NCBI RefSeq assembly: GCF_002575655.3
Contig: NC_053040.3
Location: 225,446,628 to 225,510,627, forward strand
Reading direction: 5' to 3'
Length of the DNA stretch: 64,000 bases
From: Aegilops tauschii subsp. strangulata
Lineage: Eukaryota > Streptophyta > Magnoliopsida > Poales > Poaceae
A program made the position numbers and the translations under genes. Positions 21,283-33,504 of the stretch are shown in pieces; positions within the stretch are counted from its first letter, which is position 1, and the number at the start of each line of letters is the position of its first letter. Below the pieces are notes generated by a model. It saw nothing but the letters and a program-made list of their open reading frames with translations. It was not told the origin of the DNA and ran no database searches.

Positions 21283-23077
21283 TTACAGCTTAATTCCCAT
21301 GTACATGGGGGAACTGGCATCATTAAGTTGACCCCGAATGAACTTGGGGTTTTTGATGATTTTACGCTTCTTCTCTGTTGCACTGGTGCGTGATCCCTCG
21401 GCTGGCAACTCATCAAATTCATTGTACTCGTCCTGATCGGCAACATCGTCGACACCCAGTAACCTTCTCTTCCCATGCATCGCTAAATGGCCGTTCTTAT
21501 GCAAGGGGTCTTCCACAAAGAAAATCTGGGTAGCATCGCTAGCAAGAATGAATGGGTCCACGTGATATGCCATCGTTGTCCTGTTAACACATATCTTCTT
21601 GTACACATCAATCCTTACCTGACCAAGAGGGATCCATGCGCACCTGAATAATGCCACCTTAACTTTCACATAGTCAAGCACCCAAATCTCTTTGATGGTT
21701 CCATAGTATAGCCTTTTATCAGCTTCATTTACAGTCATGCATTCTATTCGAACAGAGCTGTTCTGATATGAGGTCTTCTTATCACGTTCCTCAGTGTAGA
21801 ACGTGTATCCATTTATGTCATATGCTTGGTATGTCAGCACCGTAGGTGATGGCTTTTGTGCCAACCACGTAGCAATGTCATTGATGGATCCTTGTGCCAA
21901 ACGATTCTTCAGCCATTCGGCATAGTTCTTAGTGTGCTCCTTCATCTCCACATCTGATGAAGGCACCATTTGTAAGAATCTTTGGCGTATGTCCGCCAAG
22001 TGTTCTTTGGCATAAGCGATGAGAACTGGGCTGTTAAGCAATACCTTCAAATGGGCTTTCTCTGCCAATTCTCCGGGTGCAGCCATTTGCGTGCTAGCAA
22101 GGACTGGCTTACCTTTCAGCCTTCCCTCGTGGCGAGGGAGGGGCAAACCTATAGGTCTTTATTTCATGTATTCGGTGCAAAACTCAACCACCTCCTCCGT
22201 GGTATAACCTTGTAGGATGCTTGCCTCTGGATGGTTTCAGTTCCAACAAAAGCGCTTCAGGATTCCCATGAACCGCTCGAAGGGATACATGTTGCGAAGA
22301 AACACGGGACCACAATACTTTATCTCGTCGACAAGGTGCACAGTGAGATGGACCATGATATCAAAGAATGACGGTGGGAAAAACATCTCTAGGTTGGACA
22401 ATATTCTTGCAATATCATCTTACATATGATCCAACTCTTCAGGTTCTACAACTTTCTGCCGTAGTTGGTTGAAGAAATCACAGAGGTCAATGAGTGTGTT
22501 TCTTATATCTTTGTCCATCAGATTCCTGATGGCCACCGGGAGGATTTGTGTCAACATTACGTGGCAATCATGTGACTTCATGTGTCCCAACTTCATTTTA
22601 CCTGAGCTCACATCTACGAGACTTCTGATGTTTGCGAAGTAGGAAGAGGGTGTCTTAACTGACAACAAATAGGCGAAGAACTGTGTTGCTTCTTTTGAAC
22701 TGAAATTGTAACTCTGGCGAGCTTTAATGAATTTGTCATCATCTTCTGCTTCACTCTTGCGTTGTGATTGATCAGCAAGCATATCGAGCCGTGAACCATC
22801 ACCATCCTTTCTTTTACCTTTAATCTTGAGCAGGCTACCAAGGATGCTTTCACACACGTTCTTCTCTACGTGCATGACATCGATGCAGTGACGTACACGT
22901 AGAATCTCCCAGTAAGGTAATTTCCAGAACACCGATTTCTTCTTAAACACTTGAACCTTGGGTGTTAGTTTCACCGTCAAAGGGTGGTTCTTGCCAAGCA
23001 CAACATTAATTTTTCTAGCCATGTTGTGGACCACCTCCACTTCATAGGGTCTTGGGGCTGAAGCTGCCTCTGTCGTA
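21283..23077 (-). pseudogene. CACTA1 TNP2-type transposase, C-terminal half
   Basis: It resumes the transposase frame across the retrotransposon at 23077. Order: end of the TNP2 core (FWKLPYWEILRVRHCIDVMH, EKNVCESILGSLL); a DUF4218-type block with MKSHDCHVMLTQILPVAIR and, after a stop near 22420, FFPPSFFDIMVHLTVHLV; then, after two more stops (about 22240 and 22163), a DUF4216-type block with [15 protein letters not shown] and DATQIFFVEDP; basic tail and stop at 21283. This is the usual domain order of plant CACTA transposases. At least three stops make it inactive. The TSD TCGTA at 23073 joins precisely to the other half at 29872. Confidence 0.88.
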
Positions 23078-24719
23078 TGATGTCTACTACGCAACCTTCT
23101 TCTTGTAGACGTTGTTGGGCCTCCAAGTGCAAAGGTTTGTAGGACAGTAGCAAATTTCCCTCAAGTGGATGACCTAAGGTTTATCAATCCATGGGAGGCG
23201 TAGGATGAAGATGGTCTCTCTCAAACAACCCTGCAACCAAATAACAAAGAGTCTCTTGTGTCCCCAACACACCCAATACAATGGTAAATTGTATAGGTGC
23301 ACTAGTTCGGCGAAGAGATGGTGATACAAGTGCAATATGGATGGTAGATATAGGATTTTGTAATCTGAAAATATAAAAACAGCAAGGTAACTAATGATAA
23401 AAGTGAGCGCAAACGGTATTGCAATGCTAGGAAACAAGGCCTACGGTTCATACTTTCACTAGTGCAAGTTCTCTCAACAATAATAACATAATTGGATCAT
23501 ATAACTATCCCTCAACATGCAACAAAGAGTCACTCCAAAGTCACTAATAGCGGAGAACAAACGAAGAGATTATGGTAGGGTACGAAAGCACCTTAAAGTT
23601 ATTCTTTCCAATCAATCCGTTGTCACAAACAGCCCTAGAGTTCGTACCAAAATAACACCTTAAGACACAAATCAACCAAAACCCTACTGTCACCTAGATA
23701 CTCCAATGTCACCTCAAGTATCCGTGGGTATGATTATACGATATGCGTCACACAATCTCAGATTCATCTATTCAACCAACACATAGAACCTCAAAGAGTG
23801 CCCAAAGTTTCTACCGGAGAATCAAGACGAAAACGTGTGCCAACCCCTATGCATAGGTTCATGGGCGGAACCCGCAGTTGATCACCAAAACATACATCAA
23901 GTGAATCACGTGATATCCCATTGTCACCACAGATACGCACGGCAAGACATACATCAAGTATTCTCAAATCATTAAAGACTCAATCCGATAAGATTACTTC
24001 AAAGGGAAAACTCAATCCATTACAAGAGAGTAGAGGGGGAGAAACATCATAAGATCCAACTATAATAGCAAAGCTCGTGATACATCAAGATCGTATCACC
24101 TCAAGAACACGAGAGAGAGAGATCAAACACATAGCTACTGGTACATACCCTCAGCCCCCAGGGTGAACTACTCCCTCCTCGTCATGGAGAGCGCCGGGAT
24201 GATGAAGATGGCCACCGGTGAGGGATCCCCCTCCGGCAAGGTCCCGGAACAGAGTCCCGATTTGTTTTTGGTGGCTATAGAGGCTTGCGCTGGCGGAGCT
24301 CCCGATCTATTCTGTCCCCGATCGTTTTAGGGTATATGGATATATATAGGCGGAAGAAATACGCCAGGGGAGCCACGAGGGGCCCACGAGGGTGGAGGGC
24401 ACACCCAGGGGTGTGGGCACGCCCCCTGCCTCGTGCCTCCCTTGTTTCTTTCCTGACGTGCACTCCAAGTCTATCGGGTTGCTTTCTTTCCAAAAATAAC
24501 TTCTCCAGAAGGTTTCATTCCGTTTCGACTCCGTTTGATATTCCTTTTCTTCGAAACACTGAAACAATGGAAAAAACAGAAACTGGCACTGGACTCTGGG
24601 TCAATAGGTTAGTCCCAAAAGTAATATAAAAGTGCATAGTAAAGCCCATAAAACATCCAAGATGGATAATATAATAGCATGAATACTTCATAAATTATAG
24701 ATACGTTGGAGATGTATCA
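23078..24719 (-). repeat. 3' LTR (about 1.64 kb)
   Basis: Minus strand TGATACATCTCC... to ...GTAGACATCA. Minus-strand TATA (CCTATATATATCC) at about 24350-24338. Lacks a 16-nt stretch present in the 5' LTR near 28745. Confidence 0.92.
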
Positions 24720-24735
24720 GCATCCCCAAGCTTAA
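24720..24735 (-). other. Polypurine tract
   Basis: Minus strand TTAAGCTTGGGGATGC directly precedes the 3' LTR. Confidence 0.85.
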
Positions 24736-27251
24736 TTCCTGCTCGTCCTCGAGTAGGTAAATGATAAAAGAAATAATTTATGAAGTGTGAATGCTAGCAG
24801 GTGCATAAGTTGGATCAATGATAATTTCAATCACCTTTCTAGCATCATTATATGTCATAACAGTAGCTCAACTCATAGAACTTTTCATGATCAAGTAACA
24901 AACTATTCATATGTTAAAGTATAGAACATAAACTTTCTTGAAAACTAACAAACCGTGTTATTAGTCATCAAACAATTACAATTCATCTTGTTTTCAGGAA
25001 GAGTCTATGTCAAAGCGTTGATTCAGCAAACTTCACATACTCAACTATCATTTAGTCTTCCATGATTGCTACCACTCAAAGCATATTTTTAGAACAAATA
25101 GTATTCATCAAACATAGAGAAAGATAGGGGCTTAATGTTTCGCCTCCCAACCTTTTACCTCAAGGGTAATGTCAACAGTAATAATTCATGCTCAAATATA
25201 TTTGAATGGCCATATATGCTTAGATCTTTCCATCACATGATGCTTGTCAACTAAAGAGTAGGTTGGAATGAGAAGGAATACTACTGACTCTTGCATAAAA
25301 GTAAAAGATAGGCCCATCGCAGAGGGAAGCAGGGATTTGCAGAGGTGCCGGAGCTCGAAGCAAAAACATAGATGAAAATAATTTTGAGAGGTATGCTTTC
25401 ATTGTCAGCATAACGACCAAGAGTTCCCAATATCTTCCATACTACATACATTATAGGCGGTTCCCAAACAGAAAGGTAAAGATTTTTACTCCCCCTCCAC
25501 CAACAATCATCAATCCATGGCTTGCCCGAAACAATGGGTGCCTCCAACTAACATCATACCTGGGGGAGTTTTGTTTGCAATTATTTTTGATTTGATTTCG
25601 ATCTTTTGATCATGGGACTGGGCATCCCAGTTACGAGCCATTTTTCTCATGAATGATGAGCGGAGTCCACTCATCGTGAGAATAACCCACCTAGCATGGA
25701 AGATACTGCTAGCCCCTAGTCGCTACATGAGCGATTCGGGCATACAAAACAGATTATTATTTGAAGGTTTAGAGTTTGGCACATGCAAATTTACTTGGAA
25801 CGGCAGGTAGATACTGCATATAGGTAGATATGGTGCACACTCATGGAAGAAACTTGGTTCAAGGAATTTGGATGCACAAGCAGTATTCCCGCTTAGTACA
25901 GATATTTTGGCTAGCAAAGGATTCTAAATAGCAAGCACCACATGTTAGAGGATCCAAAACAATATAACTTATACAAATATACCCAAGCATAACTCATTAT
26001 GTTGTCTTCCTTGTCCAACTTCAACTAATTTGCTCAGGTTTGAAAATAATTAATGGGGATCACAATCATAGAAGATGTCCAAGATAGTATATTTATATGT
26101 GAAATCTCTCTTCCTTCAATATTCTTTCATGAATTGTTCAAGTGACCAATACAATGTTTGCTAACCTTCAATAAATTTACCACCTCTACTTCTTATATGT
26201 GAAGGCATTACTCCCCATGGGAAAGGCATATGAAACATATATAATTTCAGATTTATGACATTCAAATCATTCAACCATTTACTCATAGGATATAAGTGAA
26301 GCACACGAGTAAATGACAAACTACTCCAAAAAGATATAAGTAAAGATTAATGAGTAGTTAAATAATTATGTAGCTATGTGAAGACTCTCTATCATTTAAG
26401 AATTTCAGATCTTGGTACTTTATTCAAACAGCAAGCAAAGCTAAAGAAAATAAAACAACGCTCCAAGCAAAACACATATCATGTGGTGAATAAAAATATA
26501 GCTTCAAGTAAAGTTACCGATGAACGAAGACGAAAGAGGGGATGCCTTCCGGGCATCCCCACGCTTAGGCTCTTGGTTATCCTTGAATATTACCTTGGGG
26601 TGCCTTGGGCATCCCCAAGCTTAGGCTCTTTCCACTCCTCATTCCGTAGTCCATCAAATCTTTACCCAAAACTTGAAAACTTCACAACACAAAACTTAAC
26701 AGAAAATCTCGTGAGCTCCGTTAGCGAAAGAAAACAAAACACCACTTCAAGGTACTGTAATGAACTCATTCTTTATTTATATTGGTGTTAAATCTACTGT
26801 ATTCCAACTTCTCTATGGTTTATAAACTACTTTACTAGCCATAGAGTCATCAAAATAAGCAAACAACACACGAAAAACAGAATCTGTCAAAAACAGAACA
26901 GTCTGTAGTAATCTGTAACTAACGCAAACTTCTGGAACTCCAAAAATTCTACCAAAATCGGACGACCTAGACAATTTTTTTATTGATCTGCTGCAATTGG
27001 AATCAATATTTTATCACGTTCTGGTGATTTTTAACAAATTTTTTTGTGAACAGAAAGTTTCTGGAATTTTCAGCAAGATCAAATAAATATCATCCAAGAA
27101 GATCCTATAGGTCTTACTTGGCACAAACACTAATTAAAAAAAACCACATCTAAACAGAAGCTAGATGGATTATTTATTCCTAAACAGAATCAAAAAGCAA
27201 GAAACTAAAATAAAATTGGGTTGCCTCCCAACAAGCGCTAACATTTAACGC
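24736..27251. other. Internal region of the pol-less element, non-coding
   Basis: AT-rich sequence of 2.5 kb with no recognisable protein. It includes two polypurine-like motifs listed separately. Confidence 0.6.
26553..26630 (-). repeat. Two internal copies of a polypurine-tract-like motif
   Basis: GCATCCCC(A)CGCTTAGGCTCTT at 26553-26574 and GCATCCCCAAGCTTAGGCTC at 26609-26628 repeat the GCATCCCCAAGCTTA of the real tract at 24720. Confidence 0.7.
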
Positions 27252-28015
27252 TCACATAAAAGATAGGAATTGAAACATATAGAGAGCATCATGAAGAATA
27301 TGACTAGCACATTTAAGTCTAACACACTTCCTATGCATAGGGATTTTGTGAGCAAACAACTTATGGGAACAAGAATCAACTTGCATAGGAAGGTAAAACA
27401 AGCATAACTTCAAGATTTTAAGCACATAGAGAGGAAACTTGATATTATTGCAATTCCTACAAGCATACATTGCTCCCTCATAATAACTTTCAGTAGCATC
27501 ATGAATGAATTCAACAATATAACCAGCACCTAAAGCATTCTTTTCATGATCTACTTGCATAGAAATTTTACTACTCTCCACATAAGCAAATTTATTCTCA
27601 TCAATAGTAGTGGGAGCAAACTCAACAAAATAACTATCATGTGATTGAAAATTAAGATCAAGATGAAAAGTTTTATGGTTATCATTATTCTTTATAGCAT
27701 ACGTGTCATCACAATAATCATCATAGATAGGAAGCATGCTTTCATCATATTAAATTTGCTCATCAAAGCTTGGGGACAAAAAATATCATCTTCATCAAAC
27801 ATAGCTTCCCCAAGCTTGTGGCTTTGCATATCATTAGCATCATGGATATTCAAGGAATTCATAATAACAACATTGCAATCATGCTCATCATTAAAATATT
27901 TAGTGCCAAACATTCTAATGCATTCTTCTTCTAGCACTTGAGCACAATTTTCCTTCCCATCATTTTCACGGAAGACATTAAAAAGATGAAGCATATGAGG
28001 CACCCTTAATTCCAT
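27252..28015 (-). pseudogene. Internal ORF pair of the pol-less element (frameshifted, unknown)
   Basis: The first ORF (28015-27692) and the second (27737-27252) overlap in different frames. The protein-like signal moves between them near 27750, so an indel splits a longer ORF. The second part has Cys-rich and hydrophobic stretches (FPLYVLKILKLCLFYLPM) but no known domain. It is in the gag position, just after the primer-binding site, yet shows no gag core. I cannot say more than element-specific protein remnant. Confidence 0.5.
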
Positions 28016-28111
28016 TTTTTTGTAGTTTTCTTTTATTGACTAACTAGTGATAAAACAAGAAACAAAAAGATTCGATTGCAAGATCTAAAGATATACCTTC
28101 AAGCACTCACC

Positions 28112-28129
28112 TCCCCGGCAACGGCGCCA
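28112..28129 (-). other. Second (duplicate) primer-binding site, tRNA-Asp type
   Basis: Minus strand TGGCGCCGTTGCCGGGGA, 18/18 to the expected complement of plant tRNA-Asp 3' end. It lies 62 bp inward of the identical site next to the LTR. Confidence 0.85.
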
Positions 28130-28173
28130 GAAAAGAGCTTAGTTGACGGGGTGTGAGTGCCGCTTACCTAGCC

Positions 28174-28191
28174 TCCCCGGCAACGGCGCCA
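28174..28191 (-). other. Primer-binding site, tRNA-Asp type
   Basis: Same 18-nt sequence, 9 nt from the 5' LTR end. This is the copy in the normal place. Confidence 0.92.
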
Positions 28192-28200
28192 GAAACAGCT

Positions 28201-29866
28201 TGATGTGTACTACGCAACCTTCTTCTTGTAGACGTTGTTGGGCCTCCAAGTGCAGAGGTTTGCAGGACAGTAGCAAATTTCCCTCAAGTGGATGACCTAA
28301 GGTTTATCAATCCGTGGGAGGCGTAGGATGAAGATGGTCTCTCTCAAACAACCCTGCAACCAAATAACAAATTGTCCCTTGTGTCCCCAACACACCCAAT
28401 ACAATGGTAAATTGTATAGGTGCACTAGTTCGGCGAAGAGATGGTGATACAAGTGCAATATGGATGGTAGATATAGGTTTTTGTAATCTGAAATATAAAA
28501 ACAGCAAGGTAACTAATGATAAAAGTGAGCGCAAACGGTATTGCAATGGTAGGAAACAAGGCCTAGGGTTCATACTTTCACTAGTGCAAGTTCTCTCAAC
28601 AATAATAACATAATTGGATCATATAACTATCCCTCAACATGCAACAAAGAGTCATTCCAAAGTCACTAATAGCGGAGAACAAACGAAGAGATTATGGTAG
28701 GGTACGAAACCACCTCAAAGTTATTCTTTCCAATCAATCCGTTGGGCTATTCCTATAAGTGTCACAAACAGCCCTAGAGTTCGTACTAGAATAACACCTT
28801 AAGACACAAATCAACCAAAACCCTAATGTCACCTAGACACTCCAATGTCACCTCAATTATCCGTGGGTATGATTATACGATATGCGTCACACAATCTCAG
28901 ATTCATCTATTCAACCAACACATAGAACCTCAAAGAGTGCCCCAAAGTTTCTACCGGAGAATCAAGACGAAAACATGTGCCAACCCCTATGCATAGGTTC
29001 ATGGGCGGAACACGCAAGTTGATCACCAAAACATACATCAATTGAATCACGTGATATCCCATTGTCACCATAGATACGCACGGCAAGACATACATCAAGT
29101 GTTCTCAAATCATTAAAGACTCAATCCGATAAGATTACTTCAAAGGGAAAACTCAATCCATTACAAGAGAGTAGAGGGGGAGAAACATCATAAGATCCAA
29201 CTATAATAGCAAAGCTCGTGATACATCAAGATCGTATCACCTCAAGAACACGAGAGAGAGAGAGAGAGATCAAACACATAGCTACTGGTACATACCCTCA
29301 GCCCCGAGGGCGAACTACTCCCTCCTCGTCATGGAGAGTGCCGGGATGATGAAGATGGCCACCGGTGAGGGATCCCCCCTCCGGCAGGGTCCCGGAACAG
29401 GGTCCCGATTTGTTTTTGGTGGCTACAGAGGCTTGCGGCGGCGGAACTCCCGATCTATTCTGTCCCCCGATCGTTTTAGGGTATATGGATATATATAGGC
29501 GGAAGAAATACGCTAGGGGAGCCACGAGGGGCCCACGAGGGTGGAGGGCGCGCCCAGGGGGGTGGGCACGCCCCTGCCTCATGCCTCCCTTGTTTCTTTC
29601 CTGACGTGCACTCCAAGTCTATCGGGTTGCTTTCTTTCCAAAAATAACTTCTCCAGAAGGTTTCATTCTGTTTCGACTCCGTTTGATATTCCTTTTCTTC
29701 GAAACACTGAAACAAGGGAAAAACAGAAACTGGCACTGGGCTCTGGGTCAATAGGTTAGTCCCAAAAGTAATATAAAAGTGCATAGTAAAGCCCATAAAA
29801 CATCCAAGATGGATAATATAATAGCATGAATACTTCATAAATTATAGATACGTTGGAGACGTATCA
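28201..29866 (-). repeat. 5' LTR (about 1.67 kb)
   Basis: Minus strand TGATACGTCTCC... at 29866 to ...GTACACATCA at 28201. Minus-strand TATA at 29497-29488. A short GA microsatellite lies at 29251-29268. Confidence 0.93.
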
Positions 29867-29871
29867 TCGTA

Positions 29872-31409
29872 CCATCAAATTCAGCTTTCATCTTTTGGTA
29901 TGGGTGATTTTTCCGTAAGAACCTACGATGACGCAAATACACTATTTTGTGCGAGTTGGGAAGTCTTCTGCTAGCTGTCCTATCCATGCATGTGACACAC
30001 CCTACTTCTCCCCTTGTTTTCTGCCCCGATGTGTTGCCTAATGCCGACATATCTTGAATGGTGTGCACCAGCATTGCATGTAGATCGAAAATCTCCTTTC
30101 TGTAAGCATCATAACATTTTACAGCAGGCGCACCTATACACACTGTCAGCAGTTCTTCTACCAGTAGCTGAAAGTAAATGTCGATGTCATTTCAAGGTTG
30201 CTTCGGGCCTTGGATAATCATTGGCATCATTATGTATTTTTTTCTTCATACACAACCAAGGAGCTAGGTTATATATGCACAGAAGCACCGGCCATGTACT
30301 GTGATTGGTGCTCATATCGCCAAAAGGATTCATCCGTCAATACACTCCCCGAGCCTTATACTTCAAGGATCCTTGGCAAATTTTTCAAACTTTTTGTCGA
30401 TTAATTCCCACTAAGCCCCATCTTTTGGGTACCTCATATACCTATCCGCAGTTCGCTCATCATGATGCCACCGCAACCTCTTTGCCTCTCTAGGGTTTGC
30501 AAACAAACGCCTCAACCTTGGAATTAAAGGTAAGTACCAAACAACCTTGAACGCGACTCCTGTCTTGATCGCGTCGTCCAATTTGTACTTTTCCTTTGCT
30601 CTCCTGCGCTTGTATCGTGCATGCTTGCATGTGGGACATGCACGAAAATCTTTGTACTCACCACGGTACAATATACAATCATTCACACAAGCGTGTATCT
30701 TCTGTACTTCAAGTTCCAATGGGCAAACAATTTTCTTTGCTTCATTCGTACTTCTGGGGAGCACATTATCTTCCGGAAGAAGTTCTTTCAAAAGATCTAA
30801 CATCTCTGTGAAGCTCTTGTTTGATAGACCGTTTGCTGCTTTAAATCTGAGAAGCACCAGGGTGGCACTCAACCTGGAATATTTCCTTTTGCAACCTGGA
30901 TACAATTCTTTCTTGGAGTTCGCATCAATGGTTGGCAGATCCTTGTACCCAATCATATGCTTATCTGGGCCCTCGAAATCTGCAATCATAGCAGCAAAAT
31001 CTGGCATATCAAGATCGTCGTCATCTGCGTCGACGTCTTGGTTTTCCAGTGGGCATTTTGGCTTTCCGGTGTTCCATTGGTAGCTTGACGCCTCTACCCC
31101 GATGTTAGATTCAACATCCATGTGACACTGATCGGGGTTTGGCATCTCGCTGCCCTGGGTATCTTCATCCATGACCTCCTCTTCACTGTGTCTGGTCCAA
31201 CGTGTATATCCATCCATGAATCCCCTAGAGACTAAGTGCATCTGGACATCTGCAACTTCGTGTGACTCTGTATTGGCACAAAATGGACACAGGATGTAAT
31301 CCGCATCACCAATTCTCCTCTTTGTACTTTCAGCCAAATTCATGAACTCTGTCATGCCATTGATAAAATCTGCGGTTTTCCGATTCTTCATCCATCGAGA
31401 TCGTTCCAT
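29872..31409 (-). pseudogene. CACTA1 TNP2-type transposase, N-terminal half
   Basis: The start is ATG 31409, directly after a CTGCAG splice acceptor. The first 80 residues are the transposase-associated domain (MERSRWM, YILCPFCAN, HLVSRGFMDGYTRW). An acidic linker follows, then the start of the TNP2/Transposase_21 core (KKIVCPLELEVQKIHACVNDCILYRGEY, CPTCKHARYK, FANPREAKRLRWHHDER). The ORF ends at 30411. The core continues with shifts to about 29872 (HSTWPVLLCIYNLAPWLCMK, QGPKQP), where the retrotransposon cuts it. When intact it binds and cuts the transposon ends in the nucleus. Confidence 0.88.
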
Positions 31410-32043
31410 CTGCAGCACACGAATGGTAATTAAAAACAAAACAACAACATTACTACACGAATTAACTATTGTCCAAAGATGCGTGCATAAATCACAAGGT
31501 TTTATTTTAATAATTACTGAGGGCGCTCCATGTTGTTATCCAGACGTGCTATGACAAAAATTAATGGCCAGTCAATTTACACGCAGAGTACTAGTACAAC
31601 ACTACACTTAGGAATTGAACACATAAATTTAGCCACTCATGAAAAGAATACCTTAATTAGCCGCGCGGCGACCTCCGCCCAGCAGACAGACAAGCGCGAT
31701 GTGGCGGCACGCCGAGACAGTAGGGTCGAGGAGCAAAGCTTAGTGCGGCTGCCGCGTGAAGTTCGACCTCCACTATCCCGCCATCGGCCGCGATGGATGT
31801 GCTCGAATCACGCCGCCGCCGATCTCGATGGTTGAGATCCTCCTATCTCAAGCCGCAGAACGAGGATTGACCTCCTATGACACAGCCACCACCCACCGAC
31901 CGAGGATTGACCTCTTCTCCGGTAGCCGCTACCTAGGCCGCCGCCGCCATCTCTATATGCAGAGCGGCTATTTTTTTACGGATATCCTCGGAGCGGCTGT
32001 TTACACGGTATCTCACCGTAACTCAATTATATGGACAGGGTAG
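31410..32043 (-). promoter_or_regulatory. Leader intron and GC-rich 5' UTR of the CACTA1 transposase
   Basis: On the minus strand a GC-rich exon-like stretch (about 31990-31652) ends AATTAAG/GTATTC, and the next AG before the transposase ATG is CTGCAG at 31410. This is a plausible 240-nt intron in the 5' UTR. Splice sites are read by eye. Confidence 0.5.
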
Positions 32044-32495
32044 TACATCACATACGGTTATGTAACGGCAATCGTGTCTAACCTACGTTGTCTTCTCACA
32101 TGGTTTGGTGCGGAAATCGTGTGTGACGTTATAATACCTAACACAAATGACATGTACAAACAGTGTGCCGTATACAACATATATAAAGTGCCATTGGTAG
32201 TTCCTGACCGTTAGCTTATCTCCATAGTTTCCCCATTTCCCCCCAAATCCCTACATAGCCTCTAAATTCCCTTGCGTGGCGCTGACATTGGGGGAATGCG
32301 GACGAGTGGTGCTGATGGTTTCGGTGCGGCTGTTCCTGCTCGTATTGCCGCCACGACGGCAGTCGCCGCTGAGCACTTGCCTAAGGTCATCAGAAGGCAG
32401 GTGTACTACGAATCCGAATCGTTCTGTCAGGTTCCAATCTATCCCGATCTTTTTTAGCATGTCCAAAGTATGGCTGCTTACTGAATCCGTCCTAA
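32044..32495. promoter_or_regulatory. Divergent intergenic region between transposase and GRF gene
   Basis: About 450 bp lie between two genes pointing away from each other. It contains several ATCGTGTGTGACG-like words resembling those near the CACTA1 terminus. It may act as a two-way promoter; inferred from layout only. Confidence 0.4.
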
Positions 32496-33040
32496 ATGAC
32501 CCCCCAGGAAAGCAATCTGCCGCCGGATCCGGAGCTTGACTTCAGACTCCCGCGACACAAGTTTGACTCTGAGTTTTGCGCCACCGAGAAGTACCAAAAG
32601 CTGAGTTGTGTGCACGGGCACACTCCTGCTCGACGTGTATGCATGAAGGGATTCAACATTGGCAGGCGGTTTCTCAGTTGCCCCTTAAGAGGTTAGTGCT
32701 AATTAAGTCCATCATTTTACTGCAGTTAATGCCACCGCTCATCCAAAATACTATTTAATATTGGCAGGGATATGAGGCTTGTGCCTTTGTTAACTGGCTG
32801 GATGAAGAATGGCATGGCAGGGCTCGGAGTGTTATCACCAAGCTCGCAGAAGATAACGTAAAGCTGAAGAAGAAACTGGCTGATCTGGAATGTACAATCA
32901 GTACGATGAAGCAAGAAAGAATCAATCACAGGCAACAGATGAAAGCAAGAGACAAGAAGGAACTAGCATGTGTAGTTGTGGTTGTCGCATTAGCCATGTT
33001 CTATGCGTTGTTTGCAATGATGATTAGGGGTTTTGTTTGA
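32496..33040 (+). CDS. GRF-type zinc finger, coiled-coil, C-terminal membrane protein (cargo in CACTA1)
   Basis: Exon 1 starts at ATG 32496 and ends near 32691 at a GT; exon 2 runs 32768-33040 after a GCAG acceptor. Exon 1 has C-x-H-G ... GRRFLSCP and exon 2 has YEACAFVNWLDEEW, together a GRF zinc finger (C/H, C and C spacing, GRRF hallmark), which in other proteins binds single-stranded nucleic acid. A coiled coil follows (NVKLKKKLADLECTISTMKQ), then a Lys/Arg stretch and a final hydrophobic segment, VVVVVALAMFYALFAMMI, with a short tail: a tail-anchor layout. As read, the splice leaves one extra base, so this copy may carry a 1-nt indel at the junction or use another site. It is divergent to the transposase and inside CACTA1. 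Confidence 0.72.
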
Positions 33041-33504
33041 CAGTATTGCTAGAGCACATCTAAATGTGCTCTAAGTAATGCACATCTAGGTCCTATATAT
33101 GCCATTGATGTTACGCGAAGATTCGTGCAGATATTTTTCTTTGTCTTTTTTCTTTTCCTTTTAGTTTGATTATTACTGGCTTTATCAATAAGAAGAGCTC
33201 AATGCATTGCTTGACAACTATCCTACTCCGTTCGTACCGGTACCGGTGCATAATCCCAAAACTCGTTCCTTGTTTTTGTCCTAAAAAAGGAAACCAGCCA
33301 AATAGCCAATAGGAGTCCTGCGCAACCCCGGGAATTTGGAGCGATTGGGTACAAATAATTACGGTTGATTATATCAGCGGTTAGATAATACGTCAACCCC
33401 CGCTTCAATTGGCAGTTCCTCTTCTCTGCATACCCTGCTTAACTGTCCACCATCTTCATCGTCCCCGGCAGGCCGCGCTACACACTGGCACACACTCTGC
33501 AGCC
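33041..33504. other. Spacer between GRF gene and acidic ORF
   Basis: AT-rich first half with a possible polyadenylation region (AATAAGAAG near 33188), then an unremarkable second half that would hold the next promoter. No coding signal. Confidence 0.4.

Larger units (their letters stand above)
23078..29866 (-). mobile_element. LTR retrotransposon without pol, inserted in the CACTA1 transposase
   Basis: LTRs at 29866-28201 (5') and 24719-23078 (3') are closely similar, which suggests a fairly recent insertion. The 5-bp duplicate TCGTA is at 23073-23077 and 29867-29871. The primer-binding site is of the tRNA-Asp type and the polypurine tract contains CTTGGGGATGC. The internal 3.48 kb has only two small overlapping ORFs and no protease, RT or integrase. 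LTR start TGATACGTCTCCAACGTATC and tRNA-Asp priming resemble Triticeae Fatima/Sabrina-type elements; I do not assign a family firmly. Confidence 0.93.

Noticed and set aside
24275..24629. Open frames in the LTR (also 29298-29838)
   Set aside because: They occur in both LTR copies at the same place and overlap on both strands; LTR sequence, not genes.
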